The translations under genes were made by a program, and so were the position numbers. 64,000 nucleotides of DNA. Source: Limnephilus marmoratus (Eukaryota; Arthropoda; Insecta; Trichoptera; Limnephilidae). The DNA lies in contig OU862928.1 of NCBI GenBank assembly GCA_917880885.1, positions 7,521,721 through 7,585,720 on the forward strand, read 5' to 3'. The notes beneath the pieces were generated by a model. The model was not told the DNA's origin, did not search any database, and saw only the letters and a list, made by a program, of their open reading frames with translations. Positions 20,803 through 31,900 of this stretch are shown here, piece after piece; the stretch's first letter is position 1; each line of letters starts with the position of its first letter.

Positions 20803-21275
20803 TGGAAAGTTGATAGAATCGATTAAACCACCTCAGCCAAGACAACTCCTGTCCCGGTGTGACCGGTACACCAGGAGGCACTGATATGTTAGGATTTAGA
20901 GCACACGCTCCGAGGATGGGAAGGAGGTTGGAGTTTAATCGACCGTTATTATACATGGCAACATACCGAGCCAATATTGGAATTTAGGATGGGCAGGAAT
21001 AAAAGAATTGATTGAGCCTTGTTTATAGTTTCTTCATTTCGCCTTCTTCTTACCTATAGTATTTAATTCTTTGACTTCGGTGATGTACCGAGAAGCTTAG
21101 TCATATTTAATATAATAATTGTTTTAATATATATTTTATTTGTGTAGTACTTAAACAGTTGTTATACCCCTGATTTTGTGTCAAAGCCCTTGTAATTGTC
21201 ACTTATAATAATAGAGAAATAATACCGTTCAGAAGTCTATTATTTATGGTAACCTCTTGTTCACCAGCATATTCT

Positions 21276-22104
21276 TAGGCTGGGATTACACTCGTAAATT
21301 TTTTCCTGTAAATCGCTCTTGTAAGCGATTTATGGCCAAATTACCAATGTAAACGACACCAAAAGCCGCTTAACGTAATTTATAGCAAGTTACAGAACTT
21401 ATTCTTTCGGAAGTTTTTTGACAGGTCTAATCGCGCCCGCGCGAATTTCCAGCCTTCTTACAGCTTATAAAATCAGTTTGATAAGCTAAGATACTTCCGC
21501 AAGAAATAGTTCCGAAATGCGCCGCGCACCGTTGCGAAATGTCAAAAATTAAAAGACAATTGTTTTCATAGGATTTTTTTCTTACAAAACTAGTATTTAT
21601 TTCCACTTATTTAACTTTTCTGGAAAATGAGCATCCTTCTATTCAATTATCGGTCCAATCCTTTCCAACTTAATGTTTTTGTTTTTAACATTTACGTATT
21701 TGAAATTTTGAATTCGAAGTCGGTTGCTGTCAGCAGATGTCAGGTAGCTGTCATTCGGATGAAACGAAATTAATTGCCGCCTTTGATGGCACAAAAGTGT
21801 GTGGAGAATTGTTTAATTAAAGCCACAATCTATTTCAATACTTTATTTGGGCCTTTTCGTCTTTATTGACAAAATCGCGTAAATTTGACAGTAGCAGGTC
21901 GTTGTTGACAGGAAGCCATCTTACTGCAAATAAATTTACAGATGTAAACGGTCGCATGAGCATTTACACAGGTCGAACTTCCGAACAACTTCCGTGATCA
22001 TTAATTACCAAAAGTCGGATGCATATGTGAACGCTCCTGTGAGTGACCTGTCAAAATCTTATGTAATCCGTAAATTTTAATTACGAGTGTAACCCCCGCC
22101 TTAG
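21276..22104. mobile_element. TIR DNA element C, copy 1
   Basis: It starts AGGCTGGGATTACACTCGTA and ends TTACGAGTGTAACCCCCGCC, an imperfect inverted pair. The body is non-coding. It abuts a second copy directly. Confidence 0.75.
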
Positions 22105-22782
22105 GCTTTCACTCGTAAGTTTTTCCCTGTAAGTTGTTCATGTAAGCAATTTATGGCCAAATTACCAATGTTAACGACACCAAAAGACACTTAATGTAAT
22201 TTATAGCAAGTTACAGAAGTTGTTCTTTCGCAAGTTTTTTTTTTTTTTTCAAGACAGGTGAATCACGTCCGCGTGAACTTCCGGCCTTCTCGGATCTCAT
22301 AAAATCAGTTTGACAAGTTGAGAGACTTTCCGCAAGAAATAGTACCAAAATGCACCGTTGTGAGATGTCCAAAATTCAATGACACTTGTTTTTGTAGGAT
22401 TTTTTTTCCTATAAAACTGGTTTTTATTTACACTTATTAAAGTTTTCTGAAAATGAGCATCCTTCTATTCAATTATCGGTCCAATCCTTTCTAATCTTAA
22501 TGTTTGTGTTTATAACATTACACATTTGAATTCAAAATCGGTTGTTGTCAGGTAGCTGTCATTCGGATAAAATGAAAGAACTCTATTAATTTCCGCCTTT
22601 GACGGCCCGAAAGTGCGTGGAGAATTGTTTAATTAAAGTCAAATTCTATTTCATCACTTTATTTGGGCCTTTTCATCTTTATTGACAAAATCGCTTAAAT
22701 TAGACAGTAGCAGATCGTTACTGACAGGAAGCCATCTTACCGCAAATAAATTTACAGATGTAAATGATCGCATGACCATTTT

Positions 22783-22977
22783 TTTTTTTTTTTTTTAAAT
22801 AATCGGAGACGGTTTACATATATATAGTTCCCGAGAGCACTTAGGCCATAGACCCATTGTACTATCTCCCATTTTACCTCATTCCTTTGACAGTAACCCA
22901 GTCCCTTTTATAAAGTTCACCAGGATTGTCATTCGAAATGATACTATATCTTCTGGTCCGATAATGTGTCTTCCCAG
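22783..22977 (-). mobile_element. LINE 3' tail (RNase H LINE family)
   Basis: It starts with a poly-T run and then matches 37965-38110, the 3' end of the LINE with an RNase H domain (shared CATTGTACT, CCCATTTTACCTCA, AACCCAGTCCCTTT). It is minus-oriented and severely 5'-truncated. Confidence 0.7.
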
Positions 22978-23620
22978 GTCTCATTTCCCCTCTTCACTCC
23001 TCCCTTGTTCCCTGAAGGCCCCGCGACGGAAGAGGGCTTCATCTCTCCTCTTTACTCCTTAGTTCCCCGAAGGCTCCACGACGGAGAGTCCACCTCCCCT
23101 TGGTTCCCTAAAGGCTCCATAAGGGAAGAGTCCACTCCACCTTGGTTCCCCGAGGGCCCCAGGAGGGAAGAGAACTTCTTCTCTCCTCCTTGGTTCCTCT
23201 AAGGCCCCACAGAGGAAGAGTTCACCAAGATGGCCTCATTTCTCCTCTTCACTCCTACATGGTTCCTCGAAGGCCCCACACGGTAAGAGGACATCATCTC
23301 TCCACTTCACTCCTCCTTGGTTCCACAAAAGCCCCGCGCTGGAAGGGTGCCCTTCCCCTTGGTTCCTTGAAGGCCCCACAAGGGAAGAGTTCATGGAGAT
23401 GGCCTCAGCTCACCTCCCCACGGTTTCTCCTCTTAGTTCCTCCTACGGCCCCAGGAAGGAAATCCACAGAGGTGGCCTCAGCATTCCTAGGTTCCCAAAA
23501 GGCCCCTAGTTTCCGAATGGTCCAATTTTTTGTCCCACGAGTTACCAGGGAAATAGAAGGTCCACTCCAGCAGAGCCCTGAGTGCTGGAGTGAGGTCTAA
23601 ATACTCCGCGATGCGACCTT
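22978..23620. repeat. GC-rich minisatellite, ~60-66 bp unit
   Basis: Imperfect units share TTGGTTCC-C-GAAGGCCCC and GGAAGAGTTCAC motifs, about eight to ten copies. It is fused to the LINE tail at 22977. It may be part of the inserted retroposon or a tandem array captured by it. Confidence 0.65.
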
Positions 23621-23780
23621 GTTTCTCGGAGGCACCGTTCGTGACACTGTTCCCCAGGACATTCAGCCTGAGCACGGTAGCTCACACCTTGGCTTGGGAT
23701 GGCTATTGCAGGTTTGTGTTTTCCACTCCCTGAGCGATGGGTTCGCCACACTCCCTACGCTATCATGAGCATTTACACAG

Positions 23781-24208
23781 ATTGAAAGTAGACTGAATGC
23801 TGTAGAAATGAGATTCCTGAGGCGAATGTGTTGGAAAACCATGTATGATCCTGTGAGAAACGTGGAGATCTGCAAAGAATGCAATGCTGATGTAAGCGTA
23901 ATGAGTAAAATTAAGAAAGGGACACTCAAGATGGTTTGGGCATGGAGAATATATGTAAGGTGTGTAAGGAGAATATATGACACAAATGTTAATGGTAGAA
24001 GAAGTTGAGGATGCCCAAGAAAGACATGGCACGGCCAAGTGAATCAGATACTTGAGTCGAGCCATGTCAAGAGTCAGAATAATAGAAGAGCATGTATGAG
24101 ATGTTATATAAATGTAACGAGGCAAGGAGTGCATGCCAAGACCGAGTTGTTTGGTGTTCCGTCCTCTCTGCCTACCCCTGTGGTGAAACGGCGTAATGGT
24201 TAATTAGT
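23781..24208 (+). mobile_element. RTE-like LINE 3' end
   Basis: The frame reads [20 protein letters not shown] and later [26 protein letters not shown], with a stop and frameshifts. It ends with the family 3' sequence CTGCCTACCCCTGTGGTGAA and a TTAGTTAG tail. It is inserted into element C copy 2. Confidence 0.8.
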
Positions 24209-24356
24209 TAGAACTTCCGTGATCATTAATTACCACAAGTTGGATGCATTTGTAAATGCCCCTGTGAGTAACTTGTCAAAAACTTACGTTAAGTCATAAA
24301 GTTTACATATAAGTGTAAAGCTAGCCTTAAGGATACTATATTTCTCTGAATATAAG

Positions 24357-24600
24357 GGGTCGTCCATTAATCACGTGAGGCTCCAAAGGGGGGGGGGGGC
24401 GGAAAAAATCACGAAATATCATGACGGGGGGGGGGGGGGGGGTAAAATGAGATATCACGTGTATTTATTTTTCGTGATTTCTGAAAATTTCAATATACTT
24501 TGTACTAAAAAAAATACACGTGATTTTGGGGGGGGGGGGGTTAGTCTAAAACCTCACCAAAAAAGCTAAAAAAACATCACGTGATTAATGGACGACCCCT
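24357..24600. mobile_element. G-rich MITE with CACGTG sites (Harbinger-like)
   Basis: The inverted ends GGGGTCGTCCATTAATCACG and its complement are 22-23 bp and nearly perfect. They are flanked by TAA on both sides, a 3 bp duplication typical of PIF/Harbinger elements. Three long G runs sit inside. CACGTG occurs four times, two of them within the ends. Confidence 0.8.
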
Positions 24601-25104
24601 AACTAGCTTTTCGGAGAAACTACTTGCAATAGATTGTATATATTTGTAAATAGATTGACAACGTCCTCAAAGACATACCTTGGAGCTTCTGAACTGAAGA
24701 GAGCTGGCACAAAATTGAGATGAGCTGAGGAAGACTCTTGAGGAGGCCAAGACACCCAAGGGTTGTGTTATGATATAAGTAATCCAATGTTTATTTCATC
24801 ACAACGAGTCTAGTCAGGTACCTCATATTTTAAATAATTGTCTAGGTGAAACGTCAGTAAACTTGATTTTAAACGTGGAAGCTAAGTGATTAAATTATTT
24901 TTTCAAAATAATAGACGTCAAGACGTTCGGAAAAGCAAGCTCGTCACTTGTTGGAGAGTGGCCTGGGAAGGTAGACCGCTTTTCAACAGTCAACGTGATT
25001 TTTTCCGTTTTCATAATAAATGTAGAATCATTTAAAAATTAGTAGAATTATTCAGCTAAAGTCTTATTTATCGACGGATCACAACGCTGTCCACTATTAA
25101 ATCT

Positions 25105-26345
25105 TACACCGGTCAGAGCACTCGTGTATTTTCGTGAGACCACAGACAGATTGATTGTGACCCCTCGTGTAAAACATCACCAGCCGACTTCCGTCCACGG
25201 GAAACCTACGGAACCAACATCAGGAGTTGCAGCTGCCCTGAGGACAGTGGGGCGACTTCAGCGGCATTACGAAATATTGCAGAAATATTACGAAAATCCC
25301 AAGATTTTCGTAATATTTCTGTATGGTGTTGAAACATGGACACTTAGAGCCAGCGAAAGAAAGTGGATAGACGCCCTAGAAATGTTGTGCTGTTGGGCTG
25401 TTCCATGAACAGCCTGACGCACAAATGTGTCCATTCTGGAAGAGTTAGGCATCCACAATAGGCTCTCAACTATCTGCCTACAACGTATCTTAACCCGTTT
25501 AATCACAGAAGACCATATTTGTCCCAACGCACATAGGTCTCATATAAAACGCTGTTACTCCCTTACTATCATAGTTAGAAATATGTTCTAATCGGTGTTA
25601 GAAAGGAAAAACACCACGCTTTATATTCTTATCTAAAAAATAGCCACCAAAAAAGTAAAATATACACTTTTATGTACACAAAGTTATGAATCGCAAATTG
25701 AAAAAAAAATTTGAAACTTCGGGAATTTTTTATAAATTATTTTTACATAGAGCGACAAAAAAGTGAGGTAATAATGTGTGTTGTTGTACATTTGTCTAAT
25801 AAAATATGTATGTGTTTTTATTTTTTATTATTATCAGTAACTTTAGATAGAAAAAACGTAAGGTGAGCCATTTTGAAAACATTTTTATGTTTGTATGCAA
25901 AATTTTTAAAATGAAAAAAAATGTTACTTCGAATTCTATAATTTGAAAGCGTATTTCATCACCTTTCTAAAACAATTTTTGGTTTTGGAATGTGCTCAGA
26001 AATATTCCAAATATTTGCATTTTATTGTAAAGTGAAAATATTTTGACCCTCTGAAAAAAATGCCAAATTTTTGAAGGGTTAAGATACTTTGGACACTTTG
26101 CTCGTCAAATCGAGGACTCCAACTTGATGAAACTCATAGTCATTGGCAAAGTGTTTGGCAGAAGAAGTAGAGGAAGGTCACCAATGCTGGAGTGACCAAG
26201 TATCACTGGTGTCTGGTACGTCAGTGTCCGCAGCTCTCCAAGCAGCGCAGAACCGTGAGGAGTAGAGGAGCCTTGTCCACCATGGAAATTGGAATAGAGG
26301 TCACAATCTTCAGCAATAAGGAACCGATTTGAGAAGAAGAATTAC
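25105..26345 (+). mobile_element. LINE reverse-transcriptase remnant split by a TTAA MITE
   Basis: The left part (to 25489) ends FLYGVETWTLRASERKWIDA and ILEELGIHNRLSTICLQRI. The right part (from 26083) continues LRYFGHFARQIEDSNLMKL. Removing 25490-26082 with one TTAA restores an in-frame QRILRYFGHF. Stops elsewhere show it is dead. Confidence 0.8.
25490..26082. mobile_element. TTAA MITE (piggyBac-like) in a LINE
   Basis: It is bounded by TTAA at 25490-25493 and 26079-26082, with ends CCC and GGG inside. The host LINE reading frame proves the boundaries. The AT-rich body has no transposase. Confidence 0.88.
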
Positions 26346-26404
26346 AAAAATAGAATCAACTGACGCAAAGCGATCGCAAAATTAGTATGTAGTACATTTT
26401 ATTT

Positions 26405-26660
26405 ATATATACCGCGCAAGAATCCCAACTGCTCCCAACCGCCTGGACCCAATGAGACTATGGCATCCCCAATTGGGGTATGTTGTAAGGCAGAACATAG
26501 AGGGGAGGGAAAGGAGATTGGGAAGAGGAAGATGGAGAAGTATCTGGCTATTCAGATCTGGCAACCAAACAGAGCAAACAAGCAACGTTTCAATTCCGAA
26601 TGGTGGTCTAACGACAGGGTGATACTAAGAATATTTTCCACTCTGGAACATTCCGCAAAT
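26405..26660 (+). repeat. SINE body fragment
   Basis: It matches 39046-39280 (plus) and 32930-33070 (minus): GAGACTATGGCATCCCCA, ATTCAGATCTGG, GGTGGTCTAACGACAGGGTG. It is non-coding and shared with the family whose head is seen at 1-200. Confidence 0.6.
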
Positions 26661-26784
26661 ATTCCTTATATGTATTATTAAATGATTAGGTACATTGTTA
26701 AATGAAAATTCAATTAAATAAAATTTACTTGCTCACACCGGATTTGAACCCCTAAAAAGAGTGCTTTGTGAAAGTGTGGTAAAT

Positions 26785-27475
26785 TTTGGGGATCACTGGC
26801 AACGGTTAATATGCACTTTTTTTGAAAAAACCTTTTGATTCACCTTAATTACATTTATTTATTTATTTATTTATTGAAAAAAATAAGAAGTACATGAGAA
26901 ACATAAGCTGCATATCTCACTAGGGCATTCCTGTATCGAGATATGCAGTTTTACATTGTAATTTAAACAAAAACATACATAAAAGACCACTATTTGCATT
27001 GGGGGAAGTGGAAAATATTTTTGTGTAACATGGTTTGTGATACAAAAGAAAGTGCCCCTTTATAACGCCTACTCGCGTCAAGGCAAGAAAAACATCCCAG
27101 TTTTCAAGTAGTTTAGCGGCTAAAAGACAACTATTTGCATTGGGGAAGTGGAAAATATTTTTGTGTAACATGGTTTGTGATACAAAAGAAAGTTCCCCTT
27201 TATAACGCCTACTTGCGTCAAGGCAAGAAAAACATCCCAGTTTTCAAGTAGTTTAGCGGCTACGCTAGGTTTGTGTAACATGGTTTGTGATTCTGGCGTA
27301 CAATCTCACAAGACAAAAGCTAATTTAAATTTTATGTAATGAAATTTAGAATGAAATATTTTCCACTTCCCCCAATGCAAATAGTTGCCTTTTAATGTAA
27401 TTAAGGTGAATCAAAAGGTTTTTAAAAAAAAGTGCATATTAACCGTTGCCAGCGATCCCCAAAAATTAATGAAAG
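26785..27475. mobile_element. TIR element with internal 141 bp duplication
   Basis: The ends are inverted copies of ~70 bp (GGGGATCACTGGCAACGGTT against AACCGTTGCCAGCGATCCCC, then CCTTTTGATTCACCTTAATT). Inside, 26981-27121 and 27122-27261 are direct repeats with few differences. Relatives occur at 29960-30350. Confidence 0.8.
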
Positions 27476-27479
27476 TTTT

Positions 27480-28070
27480 TTAATTTCACTGAATTTTGAA
27501 ATGTGCTAAATGCTAGCAATCCATCTGTATAAATATTGTGTTCGCTTCAACTCTTGTTGTATTACCTATGATTTATTATCTCCTAAAAAAGAACCAGAAA
27601 GGGTATTTCAATGAACAGTAAATTTTCACAAACTGTAAAATTCATTTGTTTCTATTTTTGAAATGCTGCAAATAAAGTCATTATTTCATTACAAAGTTAC
27701 GCTTTTTTTCAGTTTCCTTGCATATAGTTTTTTTTTTTTTAAATTTGTATCCCGCGAAATGTGGTAAAGGTTTGAAGCACGTTCGTAGATCGAAGGATGA
27801 ACGGTACCGAAAGTTTCTTGATAAAAAAAAATAGAAGCTTTGCGCAAAACTAGGAATAAAAAAAAAAACAACGAGAATGGGAATCAGAAACATGTTGGAA
27901 TAAAAGGTTCGAAACAGCTCATTATGAGCTATTATTTACTTGGTTAATATTTTAGTTCTACTTCGTTCCGCTGGAGAGCGTTGCTAATTTCAACGCATTT
28001 GATGTAGAATCATTTTGAGGTGAGTTTCCTTTATTGTCGTAATTTTGCTACAGCATCAAGGTTGGTATGA
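27480..28070. other. AT-rich intergenic sequence
   Basis: I see poly-T/A runs but no gene or identifiable repeat. Confidence 0.35.
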
Positions 28071-28078
28071 TTGGACGG

Positions 28079-28695
28079 TAGAGATGGTCGATATCTGAAA
28101 TGGGCTATTACGCGGTTCAGACTTCAGAAACCGAAATGGAACCGGTTCTTAATCCAACTACTTTGGAACCGGTGCCCTGTGACAGGAGCATTGCTGAAGA
28201 AGCTCGGCAGATTTTATTTTATTCGATTTTGGGAAATTAACACAAACATGGAAGTGACTCGCTTTCAGGTGACAAACACGGACAGCTTTCCCACTTGACA
28301 TCCATGCTCCGAAGACTGAAATCCGTTTATTAAGAAAATGGAATCCATCAAACTGCCTGCTCAGTAGAGTCTAAGCAAATATGCTTTATTCCTATTGGAA
28401 GATTTGGAAGCTGTTCTAAAAATAGTTGTTTCATCAGAATAATATAATGATATACAATCAATCGATCCAGTGACTGCAAAGCTACCGGGATGGGTCGGTA
28501 TTTCAGTCGAATTTTAAGCTCGGCGTGAGAGACATTTAAGTCCGTCAAGTTGTTTTCGGATAGGAGCCCTGGCACAGGTACAAAAATTCCGATTGGAAGC
28601 CGTTCTAAAAATGGCCTATTGCCTCGAAAAATAAAAATATCCCGGCGATCCAGTGACAGCAAAGTCACCGGGACAATGTGACCGGGCCATCTCTC
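28079..28695. mobile_element. hAT-like MITE upstream of slimb
   Basis: Short inverted ends TAGAGATGG and CCATCTCTC enclose ~600 bp of non-coding DNA. Inner direct repeats are present (GATTGGAAG..CTGTTCTAAAAAT and GATCCAGTGAC-GCAAAG occur twice). No 8 bp duplication was confirmed. It ends about 160 bp before the slimb start codon. Confidence 0.5.
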
Positions 28696-28858
28696 TTGTG
28701 CGAAGCTTTACACATTTTTCAACGTTGGCGCTAGTTCCTGTCTTTTCGTAATGGCCGCTGGCTGACGTCACTGTGGGAACTTCTCCAGGTGGACTCGAAC
28801 ACAAACATTTTATAAATGAATTATCCGTGTTGTTAGTGCGTTCTATACATTAAGTATA
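28696..28858 (+). promoter_or_regulatory. slmb: slimb promoter / 5' UTR region
   Basis: The region between the MITE and the first ATG has a perfect palindromic CRE, TGACGTCA, at 28763-28770. It also has an E2F-like TTGGCGC near 28725. No TATA box is seen. The roles of these sites are inferred from consensus matches. Confidence 0.45.
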
Positions 28859-28912
28859 ATGATTAAAATGGAAAGTGATAAGACTATAGAAGATGTGAAC
28901 AGTAATTCGCAG
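28859..28912 (+). CDS. slmb: slimb exon 1
   Basis: It encodes [18 protein letters not shown], matching the Slimb N-terminus in spacing and residues. A second ATG lies at codon 4. The donor is GTATTT. Phase 0 fits exon 2, 19.4 kb away. Confidence 0.88.
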
Positions 28913-31900
28913 GTATTTGCCTTTGTTTAAATTAATTGTGAATCCGCTTGTCAAAGTGTCAGAGGCTCTCGCTTGCACCGCCATCTTTTCAACAACACAT
29001 TTCGCCTCTTTTCTACTTGAATCAGAGGCTTTGTGCTACTTTGCGACCCTAAAATAAGATTAAAACAAACTTAATAACATCTATGTTGATTTGCGCGCAT
29101 GGTTTAATTAATAAGTGCAGTGTAAAGAGTGTTTTACAGTTATTTGGCCCGCAATGCAGAGGCTAGATTTTACGACAATTTTATCGCGTTAATATCGTCT
29201 TATTTGAGTTCGATGAATGGCTATAAACATGAATAAATCCCTCTTCCACATTCCCAACGTAAGAATCGCTGTGAAAAACTGATTTAAAATTAATCTCTTT
29301 TCGATATTTTGTGAGTTTTTTTGGTTGGCTTCTATATTCCGGCTAAACGTCAATTTGTGGCCACGGACCGTGCGAAATTCGTCGACCTCCAAAAAGAGAA
29401 AACCTACTTTTAGTAGCCTTGTGCAAATTCGTGTTACTGTATTTCTGTTTGACACATTATATTTTTGTCAATAATCAGTATTCCCACAGCTCTCAGTTGA
29501 CCAAATTTCACCTTCTTTATTCACTGAACACCAGGCGAAATCCAGGATTACAAATGAAAGTATGATTAAATGTGATACATTTTAATAGATTTGTGTGCTT
29601 TTTCGATTATTTGTCTAATGAGAATTCCATACACTCAATGGTTTTGGTCAGCTGGGTTTCTTGCACAATATTCTTATAAGTTGAAAGAAATGACAATCCA
29701 TTTACATATTTTAGTTTCCTCTTCCTAATAGTTAAAAATTATGCATTTCCACTGCAGCGTTGTGGGTTAAATCATGTGCTAACTAAGTCCTCCATCATTG
29801 CACGAGTGATATAATGATGGTAGTAGGAATTCAAACATTGCCAGGTTATTTGTAACCTGGGAATGTTTGTTTTTTATTTAAAAAATAATATTGTGTTTAC
29901 TTAGATTCAGTACCTACCCAGTTTGTTACACCAAAAACTACGATTTTTATGTATTTTTCCAATGTTTTCTGTTTACCAGATAACATAAAATATATGATAA
30001 ACATTTGGGATGACTGGACATGCTTAATATGTATATTTTTTAGAAAAAAAACCTTTGTTTAACGTTTTATTAATTTAAGGCAACTGTTTGCATTCGGGAT
30101 TTTGGAAAACACCGCTTTCTTAATTTCTATGCAAAATGTCATAGAATACGGACATAAATTATTGTAAATGGCTATCAGCTGTCATCCCATTTGACAAAAG
30201 CAAATTTTTATTTTATGTAAATGATATTTTAAATGTACGTAGTATTTTCCATAGCCGCGAATGCAAATAGTGTTTTATAGTAATTGAGGTGAATCAAAAG
30301 GTTTTTTCTAAAAAATATAGTAATAATCGTATTCTGTCATCCTGAAAGTTTACCAAAAACATTTCATGTGTATATCATAACACATTTTCCAAGAATAGCT
30401 GACTTTATCTAAAAAAAAGAAAAATCTACCATTTGGGAGACAACTGTCAAAACAAATATTTATATACAAGACCTTTCTACTAATTTGAGAACTTACATAT
30501 TTTAATTTTTGCAATGCCGTTTTACAAAAACGAATTTTGACATACATAGACAATTAATTTATTCGGTGAGCTGTTGTAGAGGCTACATTCAAGAAATAAA
30601 GAGTAAAATCGACAGTGTTGTTAGCGCAAGCGATTCTGATTTTGTCTTCTATACAGTTTTCAAAGCACAAAGATTAAAATCGCATCACGAAAAATTCCAG
30701 AGTGGTTGGTATTAGGACGGGTCTCCAGATCACCATCGGCCAGTTCAGTAATTTAAAAAAAAGGTTTACGGAACATAATCGGCACAATTCGTTAATCCGT
30801 CTGTAAATTTTTGTTATGTTCCGATTCAAAATGGTGGCCTTGTTGAATACTGCCTTTTTATCCCGCTAGAGTTCGCTTGATTGTGGTTCCTACTTAGAGC
30901 TGTCAAATCAGAATAATCAATATTATAGTACCTACCTGGCCAGAAAAATTGAAAAAAGAATTGTCATTGAAATGGTCACATTTCTTTGGACAAATTGTAT
31001 AATTCCTTATTTGAATTTAAAAAAAAATGTAAAATATTTATGGCTTATAATCAACTAGGTAGGTATTTAAGTTCCTACTCGCAAATCTTATGATTTCAGA
31101 GGAAATTTTGGTTTTGGAAGAGTTTTGAATAAGAGAAAAATTTAAACATATTGTATTGGATGCGAGTTCTGTTCACTCAAGGAAAGAAAGTGTTTGTATT
31201 TTATTTCTGTTTATTTAAGTGCTTATGGATAAAAAATATTTTTTGTTTTTCCATCGGGTGCGTACGTACATAAATAAATCAATATGTTTTCCGAGGCGCG
31301 AGCAGGCAGTGGTCTGCTACGTTTGGTGACTTAGCAGGGGTGCTCGGGTTCATGGGGTGAGGTTTGTCCAGGTCTTGGCGGCGGATACTTCTACCCACCA
31401 GCTGCATGGCAGGTCGGATTGGGAGAGAATAGTTTAGGGAATCCCTTTGATTTTTCCAGCCGTACTCTCTCAGAACATTGCCTTGAACGGCAGTGGGAAA
31501 GATGGATTCATACATCTGTTACTCCTGGACACACTGACCCCCAGATTCCTAACCACCCCTCATACCCTTTTCCTTCCTAGAACTTCCTCTCCTTCCTTTC
31601 CTTAACCCTCCCGCAGCCAACTGGGGCCGAAGGTAGACCCCAAAATAACTATCCTTCTTATATCTACTTAAATACATGAAATATATTTTTAGTATTTTAG
31701 GTATTCCTGCGCAAAGGATTAATAGATAATATGCCATTTAAAAAAAAATGTGAAAAAATCGTTGATCGCAGGAAAAAATATTTTGTCAAATATAGGTAGG
31801 TAATATTCCCTGCAAAAACATAAATAACAAAAAAAAAATATCAAAAAAAGAAAAAGTGTTTTCTTTGGTTTAAAAGTTAAGAAAAAAAAAAAAAATGGGG

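Larger units (their letters stand above)
22105..24330. mobile_element. TIR DNA element C, copy 2, interrupted twice
   Basis: Its left part (22105-22780) tracks copy 1 closely. Its right part resumes at about 23763-23780 (ATGAGCATTTACACAG) and 24209-24330, ending AGTGTAAAGCTAGCCTTA. Between these lie a minus-oriented retroposon (22783-23762) and an RTE LINE end (23781-24208). The short repeat CATGA-N-CATTT at both edges of the first insertion looks like a target duplication. Confidence 0.7.

Noticed and set aside
22966..23600. Proline-rich frames
   Set aside because: Translations of the GC-rich minisatellite; frames shift between units, so there is no selection for protein.
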